The notes under the pieces: generated by a model | Told to the model about the DNA's origin: nothing | Database searches by the model: none | Seen by the model: only the letters and a program-made list of their open reading frames with translations | From: Bog-473 sp963728845 | GTDB taxonomy: Bacteria; Actinomycetota; Acidimicrobiia; Acidimicrobiales; RAAP-2 | DNA length: 64,000 nt | Direction: 5' to 3' | Assembly: GCA_963728845.1 (NCBI GenBank) | Contig: CAVSLS010000041.1 | Span: forward strand, 62,001 to 126,000 | Translations under genes and position numbers: made by a program | Part shown: piece by piece, positions 27,843 to 38,282 of the stretch | Layout of the letters: every line of letters begins with the position of its first letter | Position numbering within the stretch: position 1 is the first letter of the stretch

Positions 27843-29002
27843 GTGAGTCATCCGTTCCACGACGTCGCCATCGTCGGCGTCCACAACACCCCCCAAGCAC
27901 GACGGTTGCCCGGCCACGACTCCTCGTCGATCGCGTTGCAGGCCGGGCCTGGGCGCCCTCCATGACGCCGGCATCCCTGCGGCCGACGTCGACGGGGTGG
28001 TCGGAACCGCCGCGGCCGACGCCGTCCTGGAGCTGGGACTGGGCCCGTGCACCCGCCGCCCCAGCGGTCTCGGGATCCCGTCGATCGTCGACGCGGCCAT
28101 GCTCATCGCATCGAAGCAGTGCCGTGTCGTCCTCGTCCTGGCCGGTGGCGCGGGTCTGCTGACCGACACCGTCGCCGCTCCGTGGACGACGCCGCCGAAT
28201 GAGCTGGTCGCCGGGTTCGGCCTCTTCACCGCGGCGGAGTTCGCCCTGATGGCCCGTCGTCACATGCTCGACTACGGCACCACGGAGCACCAGCTCGCCA
28301 CCGCCGCGGCGGTGATCCGGACCAATGGCCACCACAACCCCGAAGCGGTGTACCACGGGAGGGGACCGTTCACCGCGGAGGACGTGCTGGACTCACCGAT
28401 GATCGCGGAGCCCTTCCACCTCCTCGACTGCGCCACCACGTCCGAAGGCGGTTGCGCCCTCGTCCTGACCGGCGCCGACCGTGCTCTGGACCACGACGAT
28501 GCGGTCTGGATCCTGGGATGTGCCAGCGACAGCTACGGCCCGGCGTACACCGTCGCGCCGGTGTGGGACTACACCCCTCGACAGGGCGGCGAGCCGGCGG
28601 GTCGGGTCGGGGCCCATGCGGCCGCAGCCGCCTTTGCCATGGCGGGGCTCGGGACCGCAGGACGTGGACGTGGCGGAGTTCTACGACCCCTTCTCCTTCG
28701 AGATCATCCGCCAGCTCGAGGCCTACGGGTTCTGCCGGCCCGGTGAGGGGGGACCGATGGTCGAGTCGGGGGCGATCGGCCCCGGGGGGAGCCTCCCCGT
28801 CACCACCGACGGGGGCACCATGTCCTACAGCCACCCCGGGGTCGCGGCCCAGCAGTTCCAACGGGTGGCCCGGGCCGTCCGCCAGCTCCGCGGTGACTGC
28901 CCGACGGCGCAGGTGGACGGCGCCGAGGTGGCGCTGTGCTCCAACGGGGGATCTGGCGCCCTCTTCGCGGACGTCATGCTGCTCGGGAGCAGCCGGCCGT
29001 GA
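27843..29002 (+). CDS. SCP2-type thiolase/lipid-transfer protein (frameshifted)
   Basis: Thiolase-fold protein of about 385 aa that would cleave or carry beta-ketoacyl-CoA. Start: VSHPFHDVAIVGVHNTPQAR. After LQAG an extra G near 27945 shifts the frame to LGALHDAGIPAADVDGVVG. Then follow HMLDYGTTEHQLA, PFTAEDVLDSPMIAEPFHLL with DCATTSEGGCAL, and after an indel near 28660 DVDVAEFYDPFSFEIIRQLE, and SYSHPGVAAQ near the C-terminus (His motif). The usual N-terminal nucleophile Cys is not obvious, as in many SCP2-thiolase-like proteins paired with DUF35. Its stop overlaps the DUF35 start (GTGA), which supports a complex of the two. Confidence 0.75.
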
Positions 29003-29437
29003 GCACTGCGCACCCGTCGATGCTCGTCCCCCAGCCGACGGGCATCCCGCTCCCCGTGCCGTCCGGTCGTTCGCAGCCGTTCTGGGAGGGGTGCCGGAAG
29101 GGCCGGCTGGTCCTCCCGAGGTGCTCGAGTTGCGGCGCGCGCGCCCTGCGGGCGTTCGCCGTCTGCTCCGCGTGCCACCAGACGACCCTCGGGTGGGAGC
29201 CGAGCGGCGGTCGGGGGTCGCTCTACAGCTGGACCGTGGTGTGGCGCCCACCGCACCCGGCACTCGTCGTGCCCTACGCACCCGCCGTGATCGCGCTCGA
29301 CGAAGGGTGGTGGTTCCTGAGTGCGGTCGTGGGCTGCGCCCCGGACGCCCTGCGCGAGGGGATGGCCCTGGAGGTCGACGTTCCATCCCGCGTCGGAGAC
29401 GATCGTCCTCCCCTATTTCCACCCGCTCGGCGGCTGA
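28999..29437 (+). CDS. DUF35 OB-fold/zinc-ribbon protein, thiolase partner (frameshift at C-terminus)
   Basis: About 146 aa with a rubredoxin-like zinc ribbon (CSSCGARALRAFAVCSACH, two CxxC pairs near residues 41-58) followed by an OB-fold (GSLYSWTVVWRPPHP, YAPAVIALDEGWWFLSAVVG). Such proteins bind acyl-CoA beside thiolases, MaoC hydratases or HMG synthases. An indel near 29385 hides the normal tail (ETIVLPYFHPLGG) in another frame, with the stop at 29435-29437. The GTG start overlaps the thiolase stop by four bases. It converges with a binding-protein-like gene. Confidence 0.8.
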
Positions 29438-29477
29438 CGAGCGCGCCGGTCCCCCGATCCGGGCACACCGTGGGCGT

Positions 29478-30809
29478 TCAGGGCGTCGCGTTCGACGGCC
29501 ATTCCGGCCGGAAGTAGCCGCCGAAATGCAGCCCTCCGTCGCGCAACTCCCGGATGGTCAGGAAGTCGCCCTTGTAGCCCTTGTGGTCTCCCGGGCCGAA
29601 CTGGATGTAGGTCGAGGGACCGCCGTTCGTGGCCGGCATCCAGCGGATCCGCTCGATGCCGTCTCGGACCCAGCGCGGCTCGGGGATGTCGGCGTTGGCA
29701 ATGCCGTGAATGGCGACCCGGGCCGTGTCGTACGCCAGGGCGACCACGACGTTGCGCGCCTCGCGCCCAAACCGTTTGGTGAAGCGCTGCACCATGGCGT
29801 TGTAGTTGGGGTTGGCGCCGTCCTCGCCGAGCTGATCGATGCCGTGCCAGCCCTCGATCCCGGCGCCCCACTGGTTCTTGTTCGAGTAGAACATGAACGC
29901 CGTCCCCATGATCCGGGGTGGGTCCCAACCGAGCGCCTGCAGAGCCGGACCGAAGTGGTACGAGGCGTAGCCGTACCCTCCGTAGTAGAGCCCCTCGGTG
30001 CCGGCCTCGCGCATGGCCTCCAAATGCGCCTGGAGGTCACGCGGATTCGGCTCCAGCTTGACCTCCCGGGTGATGGTCAGCCCGAGTCGAATCGCCTCGT
30101 CGCGGAAGAAGTCGGCGTAGTCCCGTCCGGACGAGCCCGCCTCCCAGAAGAGCCCTACCTTCGTCAAACCCTGTTGGTGGAGCCAGTTGGCGCACATCAC
30201 ACCCTCGGTCGGGACGTCGCCGTTGGCAACCGTGAAGCAGTAGTCCGAGGCAAACCGGCGCGCGCCCGTCCAACCGAGGCAGGAGACGCCGAGCTCGTTC
30301 GCCGTGTCCTGGAGGACGAGTGAGTTGTCCGAGATCATCGGACCCAGCACGACGACGCAGCCCTGATCGACGAGCCACCGGTAGCCGTCGATGACCTTCT
30401 TGTAGTTCTCGCGGGGCAACCCACGGGCGTCGGCGATCACCAGCTGCACGGGCGAGCGCGCCCACACTCCCTCGTTGAGGGCGTCCTCGATGGCCAGGAT
30501 GGTCGGGTCGATCCAGTCGGCCAGCAGCTGATTCAGGTCCATGTCGATCAGCACGCCGACCTTCACGGGCTCGAAAGCGTCACCTTGCGTCTTGACGCCA
30601 CGCGTGGGCGGGTAGATCGTGATGTTCTGCACCGCCTGGTCGCTCGCCGCACCGGTTCCCTCGTACCAGGTGGTGGCGTCGCCCCCCTTTCCTTCGAGAT
30701 TGGCCCGGGTGCCGTGCTCGACCGAGGAGACGGCGCGGTCAGGCTGGGCGATCCCGAGATCGACGGGCTCGGGAAAGAGGCGCTCGGCGTACTCGTGCGT
30801 GTCCGACAT
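29478..30809 (-). CDS. Periplasmic-binding-fold protein without signal peptide
   Basis: A 443-aa protein with the type I periplasmic-binding fold of LIV/HAAT receptors: VKVGVLIDMDLNQLLADWID, then LVIADARGLPRENYKK, VVLGPMISDNSLVLQDTANE, FWEAGSSGRDYADFFRDEA and GYGYASYHFGPALQALGWD. The N-terminus (MSDTHEYAERLFPEPVDLG) is polar, with no hydrophobic core or lipobox, so it should be cytoplasmic. The ATG at 30809 has AAAGGA at good spacing, so the missing signal is not a mis-chosen start. It is third in a minus unit after two SDR genes. It may be an intracellular ligand sensor or chaperone rather than an importer subunit; this is inference. The gene is intact. Confidence 0.75.
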   Translation of the reverse strand: MSDTHEYAERLFPEPVDLGIAQPDRAVSSVEHGTRANLEGKGGDATTWYEGTGAASDQAVQNITIYPPTRGVKTQGDAFEPVKVGVLIDMDLNQLLADWIDPTILAIEDALNEGVWARSPVQLVIADARGLPRENYKKVIDGYRWLVDQGCVVVLGPMISDNSLVLQDTANELGVSCLGWTGARRFASDYCFTVANGDVPTEGVMCANWLHQQGLTKVGLFWEAGSSGRDYADFFRDEAIRLGLTITREVKLEPNPRDLQAHLEAMREAGTEGLYYGGYGYASYHFGPALQALGWDPPRIMGTAFMFYSNKNQWGAGIEGWHGIDQLGEDGANPNYNAMVQRFTKRFGREARNVVVALAYDTARVAIHGIANADIPEPRWVRDGIERIRWMPATNGGPSTYIQFGPGDHKGYKGDFLTIRELRDGGLHFGGYFRPEWPSNATP

Positions 30810-30861
30810 GATCGGTCCTTTCAGGGTTGAGGGGATTGGGCCAGGGCATCGCCGCGGACGC

Positions 30862-31684
30862 TCATCGAGCCTCCGTGGCACGGCTGGTGAAGCTCGCCGT
30901 GATGGACGCGGCCGTGCCCACCACGGCGGAGGGTGACCGCAACACGAATTCGTCCATGCCGACCTGCGGATGACGGAGCAGCGTGGTCATCGTCGCCACG
31001 AGCACCTCGGCCACGTCGTCGGTGTGGAGCATCTGTTCCTGGGCCAGCCCCCGGCGGGTCCAGTCCTCGAGCAGCGGGCCGAGCAGCGATCCGTCGAAGT
31101 CGTCACCGAACTCGGTCGGAGCGGTCGGGCCCACCACGACACAGCAGAACCGATGGCCGGGGCATTCGGCGCGCCACGACGCCATGGCGGTGCGGAGGGC
31201 GGACTTCGAGGCGCCGTAGGCGCCCAGACCGGTCCGCGGCTGGACGGCGGTGTCGGACGACAGGGCCATCACGACGGACGTCGACTCCAAGTACGGGAGC
31301 GCCGCCCGGATCGCGTGGTTGGCGCCGATGACGTTGGTCTCGAACACGGCTTGCCAGTGCGCGCCGTCGGTGTCGGCCAGCATGGCCAGCGGCGCCATGC
31401 CCGCGCAGTAGCACAGGACGTCGATGCCCTGGAGCACCTCGCCACTTCGCCCGATCGCCGCGGTGCAAGACGGGAGATCCCTCACGTCACCGGGAACGGG
31501 GACGCCGCCGCCGGCCTCGGCCACGACCTCGGCCAGGCGCTGCCTGGCGGCGGGCAACGAGTGCGACCCGTGCACCGGAGCGAACCGCCCGGACCGCGAC
31601 GGCGCGTCCGATCCCCGCCGACGCGCCGACCACCACCACCCGTCGCCCGGCCAACGAGTCGTTCACGCACTGCGGGTCGGCCAT
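30862..31684 (-). CDS. Short-chain dehydrogenase/reductase (one frameshift)
   Basis: SDR of about 274 aa. The N-terminal part (VNDSLAGRRVVVVGASAGIG, the TGxxxGIG loop as GASAGIG) is separated by an indel near 31560 from QRLAEVVAEAGGGVPVPGDV. The active site shows ALSSDTAVQ and YGASKSALR. The C-terminal half is unusual for the family (VVVGPTAPTEFGDDFDGSLL, then VLVATMTTLLRHPQ), like SDRs acting on bulky lipids. Downstream 53 bases is the signal-less binding protein; upstream 33 bases is a second SDR. The start at 31684 is the best ATG; a GTG at 31696 is possible. Confidence 0.75.
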
Positions 31685-31717
31685 GGCGCGGTCCACCCGG
31701 CCAGGGCACCGTCATCG

Positions 31718-32593
31718 TCATCCCAGGTGAGCCATGGTGGCCGGCAGCTCACACGCGGCGAAGGCCTCCGACCGGGCCCGCAGGGTGTCGGCCGCCTGGG
31801 CGGCGTCCTTCATCATGACGAAGCGGCTCTCCTTGATCCCCTCGACGACCAGGGTGGCCAGCTCGTCGAGGGGCTGCCAGTGCAGCTCGCGCCCTGCCTT
31901 CTGCGCCATGTCCTCCAGCCGCTCGGGGGTCATGGCCTCGGTCTCCCGGGGTCGCTCACGGGCGAGCTCGGCCGGCCGGGTCCTCTCGGAGGTCCAGAGC
32001 CCGGTGCGCAAGAGCCCGCCCGAAGGGTAGAAGACCGACGCGTGGACCAGAGACCCCTCCTCGACCAGCTGGGCCGCCAGGCATTCGGTGAGCACCGAGA
32101 CCGCCGCCTTGCTGGCCGCGTACACCGAAGCCGAGGGGAGGGGCGAGATGGGTCCGTCCGACGACGACGTGTTGATCACGTGGCCCTCTTCCCCGGAGGC
32201 CGAGCATGCGAGGGACGAACGCGTGAATGCCGTTGACGACACCGGTCAGATTCACACTGAACACCCAACTCCAGTCGTTCGGCGTCGTCTGCCACACCTT
32301 CGCGCTCGGTGCACCGACCCCGGCGTTGTTGCACAGGACGTGGCACGCCCCGAATCGCTCGAAGACGGCGTCCGCCAGCTTCGTCACCGACGCCAGCGTC
32401 GGTGACGTCGGTCGCGGCACACGATCACGTTGCCCGTATCGGCGAACTGTGCCTCGACCGCTGTGAGGGCGGCCGGATCGACGTCCGCGATCACGACGCG
32501 CATCGCCTCGTCGACGAAGGCCTGCACCAGGGCGAGGCCGATCCCGCTGGCCCCGCCGGTCACGACGGCCACCTTGTCACGCAGGTCCTTCAT
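31718..32593 (-). CDS. Short-chain dehydrogenase/reductase (two or more frameshifts)
   Basis: SDR of about 290 aa. Pieces: MKDLRDKVAVVTGGASGIGL with VVIADVDPAALTAVEAQFAD; then LADAVFERFGACHVLCNNAG and NDWSWVFSVNLTGVVNGIHA; then GHVINTSSSDGPISPLPSAS with VYAASKAAVSVLTE (Tyr/Lys pair), continuing to the stop at 31718. Indels near 32410 and 32200 separate them. The ATG at 32593 follows GGGGAGG. First gene of the minus unit that continues with a second SDR and the signal-less binding protein. Divergent from the Rieske gene at 32718. Confidence 0.75.
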
Positions 32594-32630
32594 GGATCCG
32601 TCCTCCCCTTTCGTCGATGGTCGCGTCCGC

Positions 32631-32660
32631 TTGACATCCGCTCCCGGAGTAGTTTTGATA
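32631..32660 (+). promoter_or_regulatory. Candidate promoter for the Rieske-amidohydrolase unit
   Basis: TTGACA at 32631-32636, an 18-base spacer and TTGATA at 32655-32660 (overlapping GATAAT) lie about 60 bases upstream of the ATG at 32718. The AT-rich patch stands out from the GC-rich surroundings. It lies in a divergent region, so the SDR unit promoter must be close by. Confidence 0.5.
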
Positions 32661-32717
32661 ATAGATACGGAAATCCGGCGGAGCAATCGCCGGGACCACG
32701 ATCCAAGGGGGTCCGCC

Positions 32718-33766
32718 ATGACCGATGTGCGAGACGAGAGACGCGGCCGGCGGTCTCGGTCCGTCGGGCGCCGATCCTTCCGCCGGGATGCCGCGCAGCG
32801 TCGAGCTCGTCGTGGACCCGTCGCTGCGCCCGTCAGTGCGGCGCGAGCGCGGGCCGCGCTTCCCGTTTCCGATCCCCAACGGGTGGTTCATCGTTGCGCC
32901 GTCGGACGCCGTCGGCGTCGGGGAGATCCTTCCGGTCTACTACTTCGCCAGGGATCTGATCGTGTTCCGAACCGACAGCGGTGCGGCCCGGGTGACGAGC
33001 GCGTACTGCGCGGCATCTGGGCGCGCACATCGGTGTCGGCGGGAAGGTCAAGGGCGACTCCGTCGAATGCCCCTTCCACGGGTGGTGCTACGACGGTGAG
33101 AGCGGTCGCTGCTCGAACATCCCCTACGGCTCGGATGCGGGTCGCATCCCGAGCAAGGCGGCGATCCGCGCCTATCCCACCCTCGAGCGGAACGGCATGA
33201 TCTGGGCGTGGCACCACCTCGAAGGAGGCGCCCCGTTCTACGAAGTTCCCGAGGTGCCCGAGCTCTCCGACCCCGACTGGAGCGAGCCGTACACGGCGGA
33301 GTACGTGGTCCGGACCGTCTGCCAGGAGATGGCCGAGAACAACCATGATCCGGCGCACTTCCGCTTCGTCCACGGCACCGACGACATCCCCCAACAGGAT
33401 GTCTTCATCGACGGAGGCTACAAGCGGGTGGTGGGCATGGACGGTCACTTCATGCGCGAGACGTTCGGTCTGGGCCTCGGCGTGCTCCGCATGACCGACG
33501 TGATGACGTTCTTCACCTCGACCACCCCCATCGACGAGGAGAGCGTCCATGTCCGATGGACCTTCATCAGCCCGAAGACGAGCGGACCCGATGCCGCCAA
33601 GGGGATCGCCGAGTCCTTCCTGGGTGGCGTGAGCCAGGACATCCCGATCTGGGAGAACAAGCGGTACGTCGAGCGGCCGGTGGTCATCAAGGACGAGCGG
33701 AGCATCCTCGACCATCGCGAGTGGTGCAAGCAGTTCTACTCGGACCCGGCCAAAGCCATCGACTAG
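32718..33766 (+). CDS. Rieske non-haem iron oxygenase, alpha subunit (KshA-like; frameshifted)
   Basis: Terminal oxygenase component of about 349 aa that hydroxylates or cleaves a ring using electrons from a separate reductase (not seen here). The Rieske cluster ligands are TSAYCAHLGAHIG (CxH) and VECPFHGWCYD (CxxH). The mononuclear iron site is ENNHDPAHFRFVHG (DxxHxxxxH). Length and FPIPNGWFIVA match single-component-alpha 3-ketosteroid-9-hydroxylase-like enzymes. An extra G near 33012 breaks the frame inside the CxH motif, and another indel near 32750 is likely because the strong AAGGGGG ribosome site belongs to the ATG at 32718. Followed by an amidohydrolase and a TetR gene. Confidence 0.8.
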
Positions 33767-33774
33767 CCAACCGC

Positions 33775-33805
33775 CGAGGGTCCGCGCGTCAGCGGCCGAC
33801 CCTCG
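33775..33805 (+). terminator. Hairpin between Rieske and amidohydrolase genes
   Basis: CGAGGGTC at 33775-33782 and GACCCTCG at 33798-33805 form a perfect 8-bp stem with a 15-base loop just after the Rieske stop. No T-tract follows, so it may be a Rho-type or attenuating structure or an mRNA-stability element rather than a classical terminator. Confidence 0.4.
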
Positions 33806-33825
33806 ACCCATCAAGGAGACCAGCA

Positions 33826-35056
33826 TTGAGCGACCAGACCGATCACCAGCCGCTACCTCGTCATCTCGTCGGACACCCACGCCGGCCCGCCGGCGGAGCG
33901 GTACCGCGACTACCTCGATCCCAAGTACCGGGACGCGTTCGACGAGGACCTGAAGATGGTCAAGGAGATGAGCCGCGCCCGGTCGGAGATGACCGACGCG
34001 GGCGAGTTCGAGGCGAAATGGGAGGCCGAGACCGGTGACGGGGGACGCCGCGCCTCTTGGGACCCCGTGGCGAGAGACGCCGAGCTCGACAAGGAGGGGG
34101 TCGCCGCCGAGGTCATCTTCCCCGACGCCGACGTGCTCGCCGGCGCAGCGTCCGCCCCCTTCCACGCCGGCCTCGGCTCGGCGGGCGACCTTGACGGCGA
34201 GCTCGTGATGGCGGGCGCGGTGGCGCACAACCGCTGGCTGGAGGAGCTCTGCTCGTCCAGCCCGGAACGTCGCTGCGGCGTGGCGACGGTGCCGATCCTC
34301 CACGACATCGAGGCCGCGGTGGCCGAGATCGAGCGGCTGGCGGCCGCCGGGTTCCGGGCCATCATGATCCCGACCCTCTGGGTCGACAAGCCGTCGTACA
34401 ACGACCTGCGCTACGAGCCGGTGTGGTCGGCCTGTGAGAGTCACGGCATGGTCGTGCACGTCCACTCGGGGGGCGCGTCACGCGACATCGCCGTGGAGGC
34501 GCCCGGGCCTGATCGCCATTTATGCGACGGAGGCCTGGTGGTGGGCCGCCCGGCCCTTGTGGGTCATGCTGTGGGGCGGCGTGTTCGAACGCCACCCCGG
34601 GCTGCGCTTCGCCATCACGGAGGACGGCGCATGGTGGATCCCGGGCATCGTGCAAGCGCATGGACGAGAAGTTCGTCGGCGTCCACAACACGGAGAAGTT
34701 GGGCAACGCCTTCCGCCAGACCATCTCGAGGAAGCCGAGCGAATTCTTCGGGACGAATGTCTTCGTCGGCGCCTCCACACCCGAGCCGCGAGGAGGTAGA
34801 GCAGCGGCACCAGATCGGCGTCGAGGCCTTCATGTGGGGCAACGACTTTCCCCACCCGGAGGGGACGTGGCCCCATACCCGGCGTTCGATCACCGAGTCG
34901 TTCTGCGACGTGCCGACCGATGAGGCGGAACGCATGCTCGGGCTCACTGCGGCGGCGGTGTACGGCTTCGACGTGAGCCGGCTCAGCGATCTTGCCGCCA
35001 GGATCGGGCCGTCGCATCGGGACGTGCACGGCTCGGCGCTCGTCGCGACCTCCTGA
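33826..35056 (+). CDS. Amidohydrolase-2 family protein (several frameshifts)
   Basis: TIM-barrel metal hydrolase or decarboxylase of about 410 aa. Pieces in order: YLVISSDTHAGPPAERY (metal DxH); ELDKEGVAAEVIFPDADVLA; VVHVHSGGASRDIAVEAPG (metal His); then AIYATEAWWWAARPLWVML; EKFVGVHNTEKLGN; and VEAFMWGNDFPHPEGTWPHT, where the Asp of GNDFPH is the last metal ligand. Indels near 33845, 34505, 34660 and 34790 are inferred. The TTG start at 33826 has AAGGAG upstream. Relatives decarboxylate or hydrolyse ring-derived acids. The stop overlaps the TetR start. Follows the Rieske gene, so both may act on the same ring. Confidence 0.72.
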
Positions 35057-35897
35057 TGGCGTCGGGTCGCCCGCTGAGGACGGGTCGGTCGACCGCCGCG
35101 CATCGACCGTGCCGCCATTGCGGATGCGGTGCTCGAGCTCGGACTCGACGGCATCAGCATGAAGGCAGTGGCGGACCATCTCGGCGTCAGCGTGCAGGGC
35201 CTCTACCACCACGTGCGGAACCGGAGGGAGCTGCTCGTCCTCGCCGCCGAGCGCTCGATTTCACGGGTGCCGGCGCCCGAGGACCGCGGCCAGCACTGGG
35301 ACGAGTGGCTACGGGAGTGGGCGCGTCACGTGTACTTGTCCTTCGTGGAGGAGCCCGAGGTCCTCTCGCAGTTCCTGAGCGGTGCGCTCCGGTGGGAGTC
35401 CATGGTGCCGTCGATCGACTCCGTGATCCAGGTGCTGGGACGGGCGGGCTTCGACCCGATCGACGCGATGGACGCCTTCGACACCGTCGCGCGCTACGCG
35501 GTCGGGGCCGCGGCCCATGAGCTGCGGGATCGTGGGGCGGCAGCGGAGGGACGCTCGACGCATGGTCGAGCTGCACCGGATGGTTGCCACCCGACCGCCG
35601 GAGGAGCTCGCCGGCGTGCGCGCCCTCCTGGCGGTCCCTCCGATCCACGCGGGAACGACCAGCTTCGAAGACCAGCTCACCACGGTGCTCGTCGGGATCG
35701 CGGCACGGCGGGACGAGGACTGGCGGCCGATCATGGAGCGGGCCGCATCGGGTGCGCCGCCACAGGAACCCGGCGCATCCACTGCCTACGGTGGCGGGAA
35801 CGTCTCACCGCCTGAACCAAGCTCTCGAGTCCGGCGCACCGAAGCGGCGGTTGGCTCTCAGGCCGCGGCGTGCACCGAGATCGGAAGCTGGCTGTAG
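35056..35897 (+). CDS. TetR-family regulator (frameshifted)
   Basis: TetR regulator of roughly 230-275 aa. The helix-turn-helix is AIADAVLELGLDGISMKAVA and DHLGVSVQGLYHHVRNRREL, reached from the ATG at 35056 (MASGRPLRTGRS) across an indel near 35105. The C-terminal domain includes QFLSGALRWESMVPSID and, after an indel near 35530, RQRRDARRMVELHRMVATRP and PPIHAGTTSFEDQLTTVL. The last ~40 residues as read are low-complexity and overlap the convergent P450 stop, so the real end may be nearer 35780. Translationally coupled to the amidohydrolase by TGATG. Confidence 0.7.
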
Positions 35898-37076
35898 CCG
35901 CGGACGGTGCTCGTGAAGAGAAACGCGCTCTTCTCACGCTCGACCTCCCATTCGGGGAATCGGGCCAGCGTTTCCTCAATGGCGATCCTGCCTTCGAGGC
36001 GGGCCAGCGCGGCCCCGATGCAGAAGTGGATGCCGTAGCCGAACGAGAGGTGCTGGTCGAAGTCCCGATGGATGTCGAAGCGGTCCGCCTCGGGGAACAC
36101 GCGCTCGTCCCGCCCGGCGGAACCGGTCAGGAGCAGGACCTTCGATTCGGGCGGGATCTCGGTCCCGTGGAACTCCGTGGGCGCAGTGGTCCATCGTCCC
36201 TGGACGGGTGACGGTGCCTCGTAGCGGAGCAACTCCTCGACCGCGTTGGGGATCAGCGACCGGTCGGCCGCCAGCTCGGCGCGCTGATCGGGATGGTCGG
36301 CCAGGACCGCGCCGGCCCACCCCAGCAGCCGGGCCACCGTCTCGGTGCCCGCGGCGACCAGGAGCACGCCAAAGGTGGCGCTCTCCTCGAGCGTCAACCG
36401 ACGACGGGTCGCCATCGGGCTCCACGACCTCGGCCGTCACCAGGTCGGTGAACATGTCGTCCCGGGGAGTGCGCTGGCGCTCGGCCACCTGATCCGTGAT
36501 GTAGGTGTGGAGCGCGATCATCGCTCCCACCGACACGTCGTTCACCATGCCCACGCCCGGTTCCAAGTGGAAGATCGTGTCGATCGTCTCCCGGACCCGG
36601 GGACGATCGGCGTCCGGCACTCCGAGGAGCATCGCGATGACGTTGGCGGGCACAAGTGCCCCGAAGTCGGCGACGTAGTCGAAGCCGTCGCGGCCACGCT
36701 GCGCGTCGAGCAGACCACCGCACAATTGGCGAATCGACTCTTCGAGCTCGGCGACCCGGCGCGGCGTGAAGGCCCGCGACACCAATCGTCGCAGCGCCGT
36801 GTGCTCCGGCTGGTCCATGAAGATCATCATGCCGCCGGTGGGCTGCTCGGTCATCTGTTCGAGCACGGTCCCGTGCGCGGAACTGAACGTGCGCGGATCC
36901 ATGCTGGCGGTCATCACGTCCTGAAAGCGGCTCAGCGCCCAGAAGTCGTACTGCTCGTTGCGGTACAGGGGAGCCTCGTCGCGCAGCCGCCGCCAGATGG
37001 GATGGGGATCGGTCTTGAACGAGGCATCGAGCGGGTCCCACCGCAGTTCCGCACCCGCCGCTGCTGTCGATGTCAT
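35858..37076 (-). CDS. Cytochrome P450 (one frameshift)
   Basis: Haem-thiolate monooxygenase of about 405 aa, soluble bacterial type, needing a ferredoxin and reductase not found here. N-terminal half: LRWDPLDASFKTDPHPIWRR, FMDQPEHTALRRLVSRAFTP (helix C region). After an indel near 36410: GVLLVAAGTETVARLLGWAG (I-helix AGTET), the K-helix EELLRYEAPSPVQGR (ExxR-like ELLR) and the haem loop FGYGIHFCIGAALARLE with the Cys ligand. The ATG at 37076 overlaps the dehydrogenase stop (ATGA). Likely hydroxylates an alicyclic or branched-chain substrate; the family number cannot be set by eye. Confidence 0.85.
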
Positions 37077-38273
37077 GTTGGATATTGTATTTGAACTGAC
37101 GGCTCGCGGGGCAGGCCGAGGACTCGTTCGCCGATCTGGTTGCGCTGGATCTCGTCGGTGCCCCCACCGATGCGCATGGACCACTGGCCGAGGAACCGAT
37201 CCCGCCAGAAGCCGGCCGCCGAGGCCCGCCCATCGGTCGCGATGCCCGATGGCCCGAGCAGTGCCATGCCGAGGTCGCCCAGGCGGGCGCTCTGGCGGGA
37301 GAAGGCCAGCTTGAGGAGGGAGGCCTCGGCGCCGGGGGCGCGGCCCTGGGAGAGCGCCGTCTGGACACGGAAGCCCAGGTAGCGCAGGAGCTCGAACCCG
37401 ATGTACGCCTGGGCCACCTCCTGGCGCCGGACCGGGTCCCTCACGCCGCCCACTTCCCGGCACAGCGCCGCGACGTCGGCGAACGATGTCCCGCCGCCCG
37501 CGCCGATCGCCATCCGTTCGGCCGCCAGCGTCGTGCGGGCCACGTTCCACCCCTCGCCCTCGGCTCCGACCAGGTTCGCCGCCGGCACGCGGACGTCCGT
37601 CAGGAACACCTCGTTGAAATGGGCGACACCGGTGATCTGCCGCAGGGGTCGCACGTCGATTCCGGGCGTCGCCATGTCGACGAGGAGGTACGAGAGCCCT
37701 CCCCGCCCCGGCACACTTCGGTCGGTCCGCGCGAGCAGGATCGCCCAGTCGCTGTACTGGGCCATCGTCGTCCACACTTTCTGACCGTTGACGACGAAAT
37801 CGTCCCCGTCCCGTTCGGCGCGGGTGATCAGTGCGGGCAGGTCGGACCCCGCCGCCGGCTCGCTGAAGAGCTGGCACCACATCTCCTCGCCGCGCAGCAT
37901 CGGCTCGAGGTGGCGGTCTTGCTGGGCGGGTCGGCCCCATGTCATCAACGTCGGGCCCACCATGCCCAGGCCGACGGTCAACGCACCGGTCGCGACGTCG
38001 AATCGAGCCTGCTCCTGCGAGAAGATGACCTGCTGCATGGCGGTGCCCCCTCGTCCGCCGAATTGCTCGGGCCAGGTGATCCCGGCCCAATGGGCGTCGT
38101 AGAGGGTGCGTTGCCAGCGCCGGCAGGCCTGCACGTGCCGACGCCTGCGCGTCGTCGTCGGCGACCGGGACCCGGGGCTTCCCCGAATCGACCCGGTACG
38201 AGGCGTGGCTCTCGAGCCACGTCCTCGCCTCGGCCCGGAAGGCTGCCTCCTCCTCCGTATCGTCGAAATCCAC
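37073..38273 (-). CDS. Acyl-CoA dehydrogenase (one frameshift)
   Basis: FAD-dependent acyl-CoA dehydrogenase of about 400 aa. N-terminus VDFDDTEEEAAFRAEARTWL; after an indel near 38135 it continues CRRWQRTLYDAHWAGITWPE. FAD/substrate motifs are WCQLFSEPAAGSDLPALITR, VVNGQKVWTTMAQYSDWAIL and FNEVFLTDVRVPAANLVGAE. The C-terminus has RIGGGTDEIQRNQIGERVLG. The usual catalytic Glu position is not certain by eye. The GTG at 38273 lies nine bases after the amidohydrolase stop. The last codons (ATA CAA TAT) are rare, AT-rich and contain TACAAT seven bases before the P450 ATG, a possible internal promoter. Confidence 0.85.
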
Positions 38274-38282
38274 GAGACGGCG

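Noticed and set aside
28452..30323. Long plus-strand frame of over 600 codons
   Set aside because: It crosses the thiolase in a wrong frame and then lies antisense to the intact signal-less binding protein.
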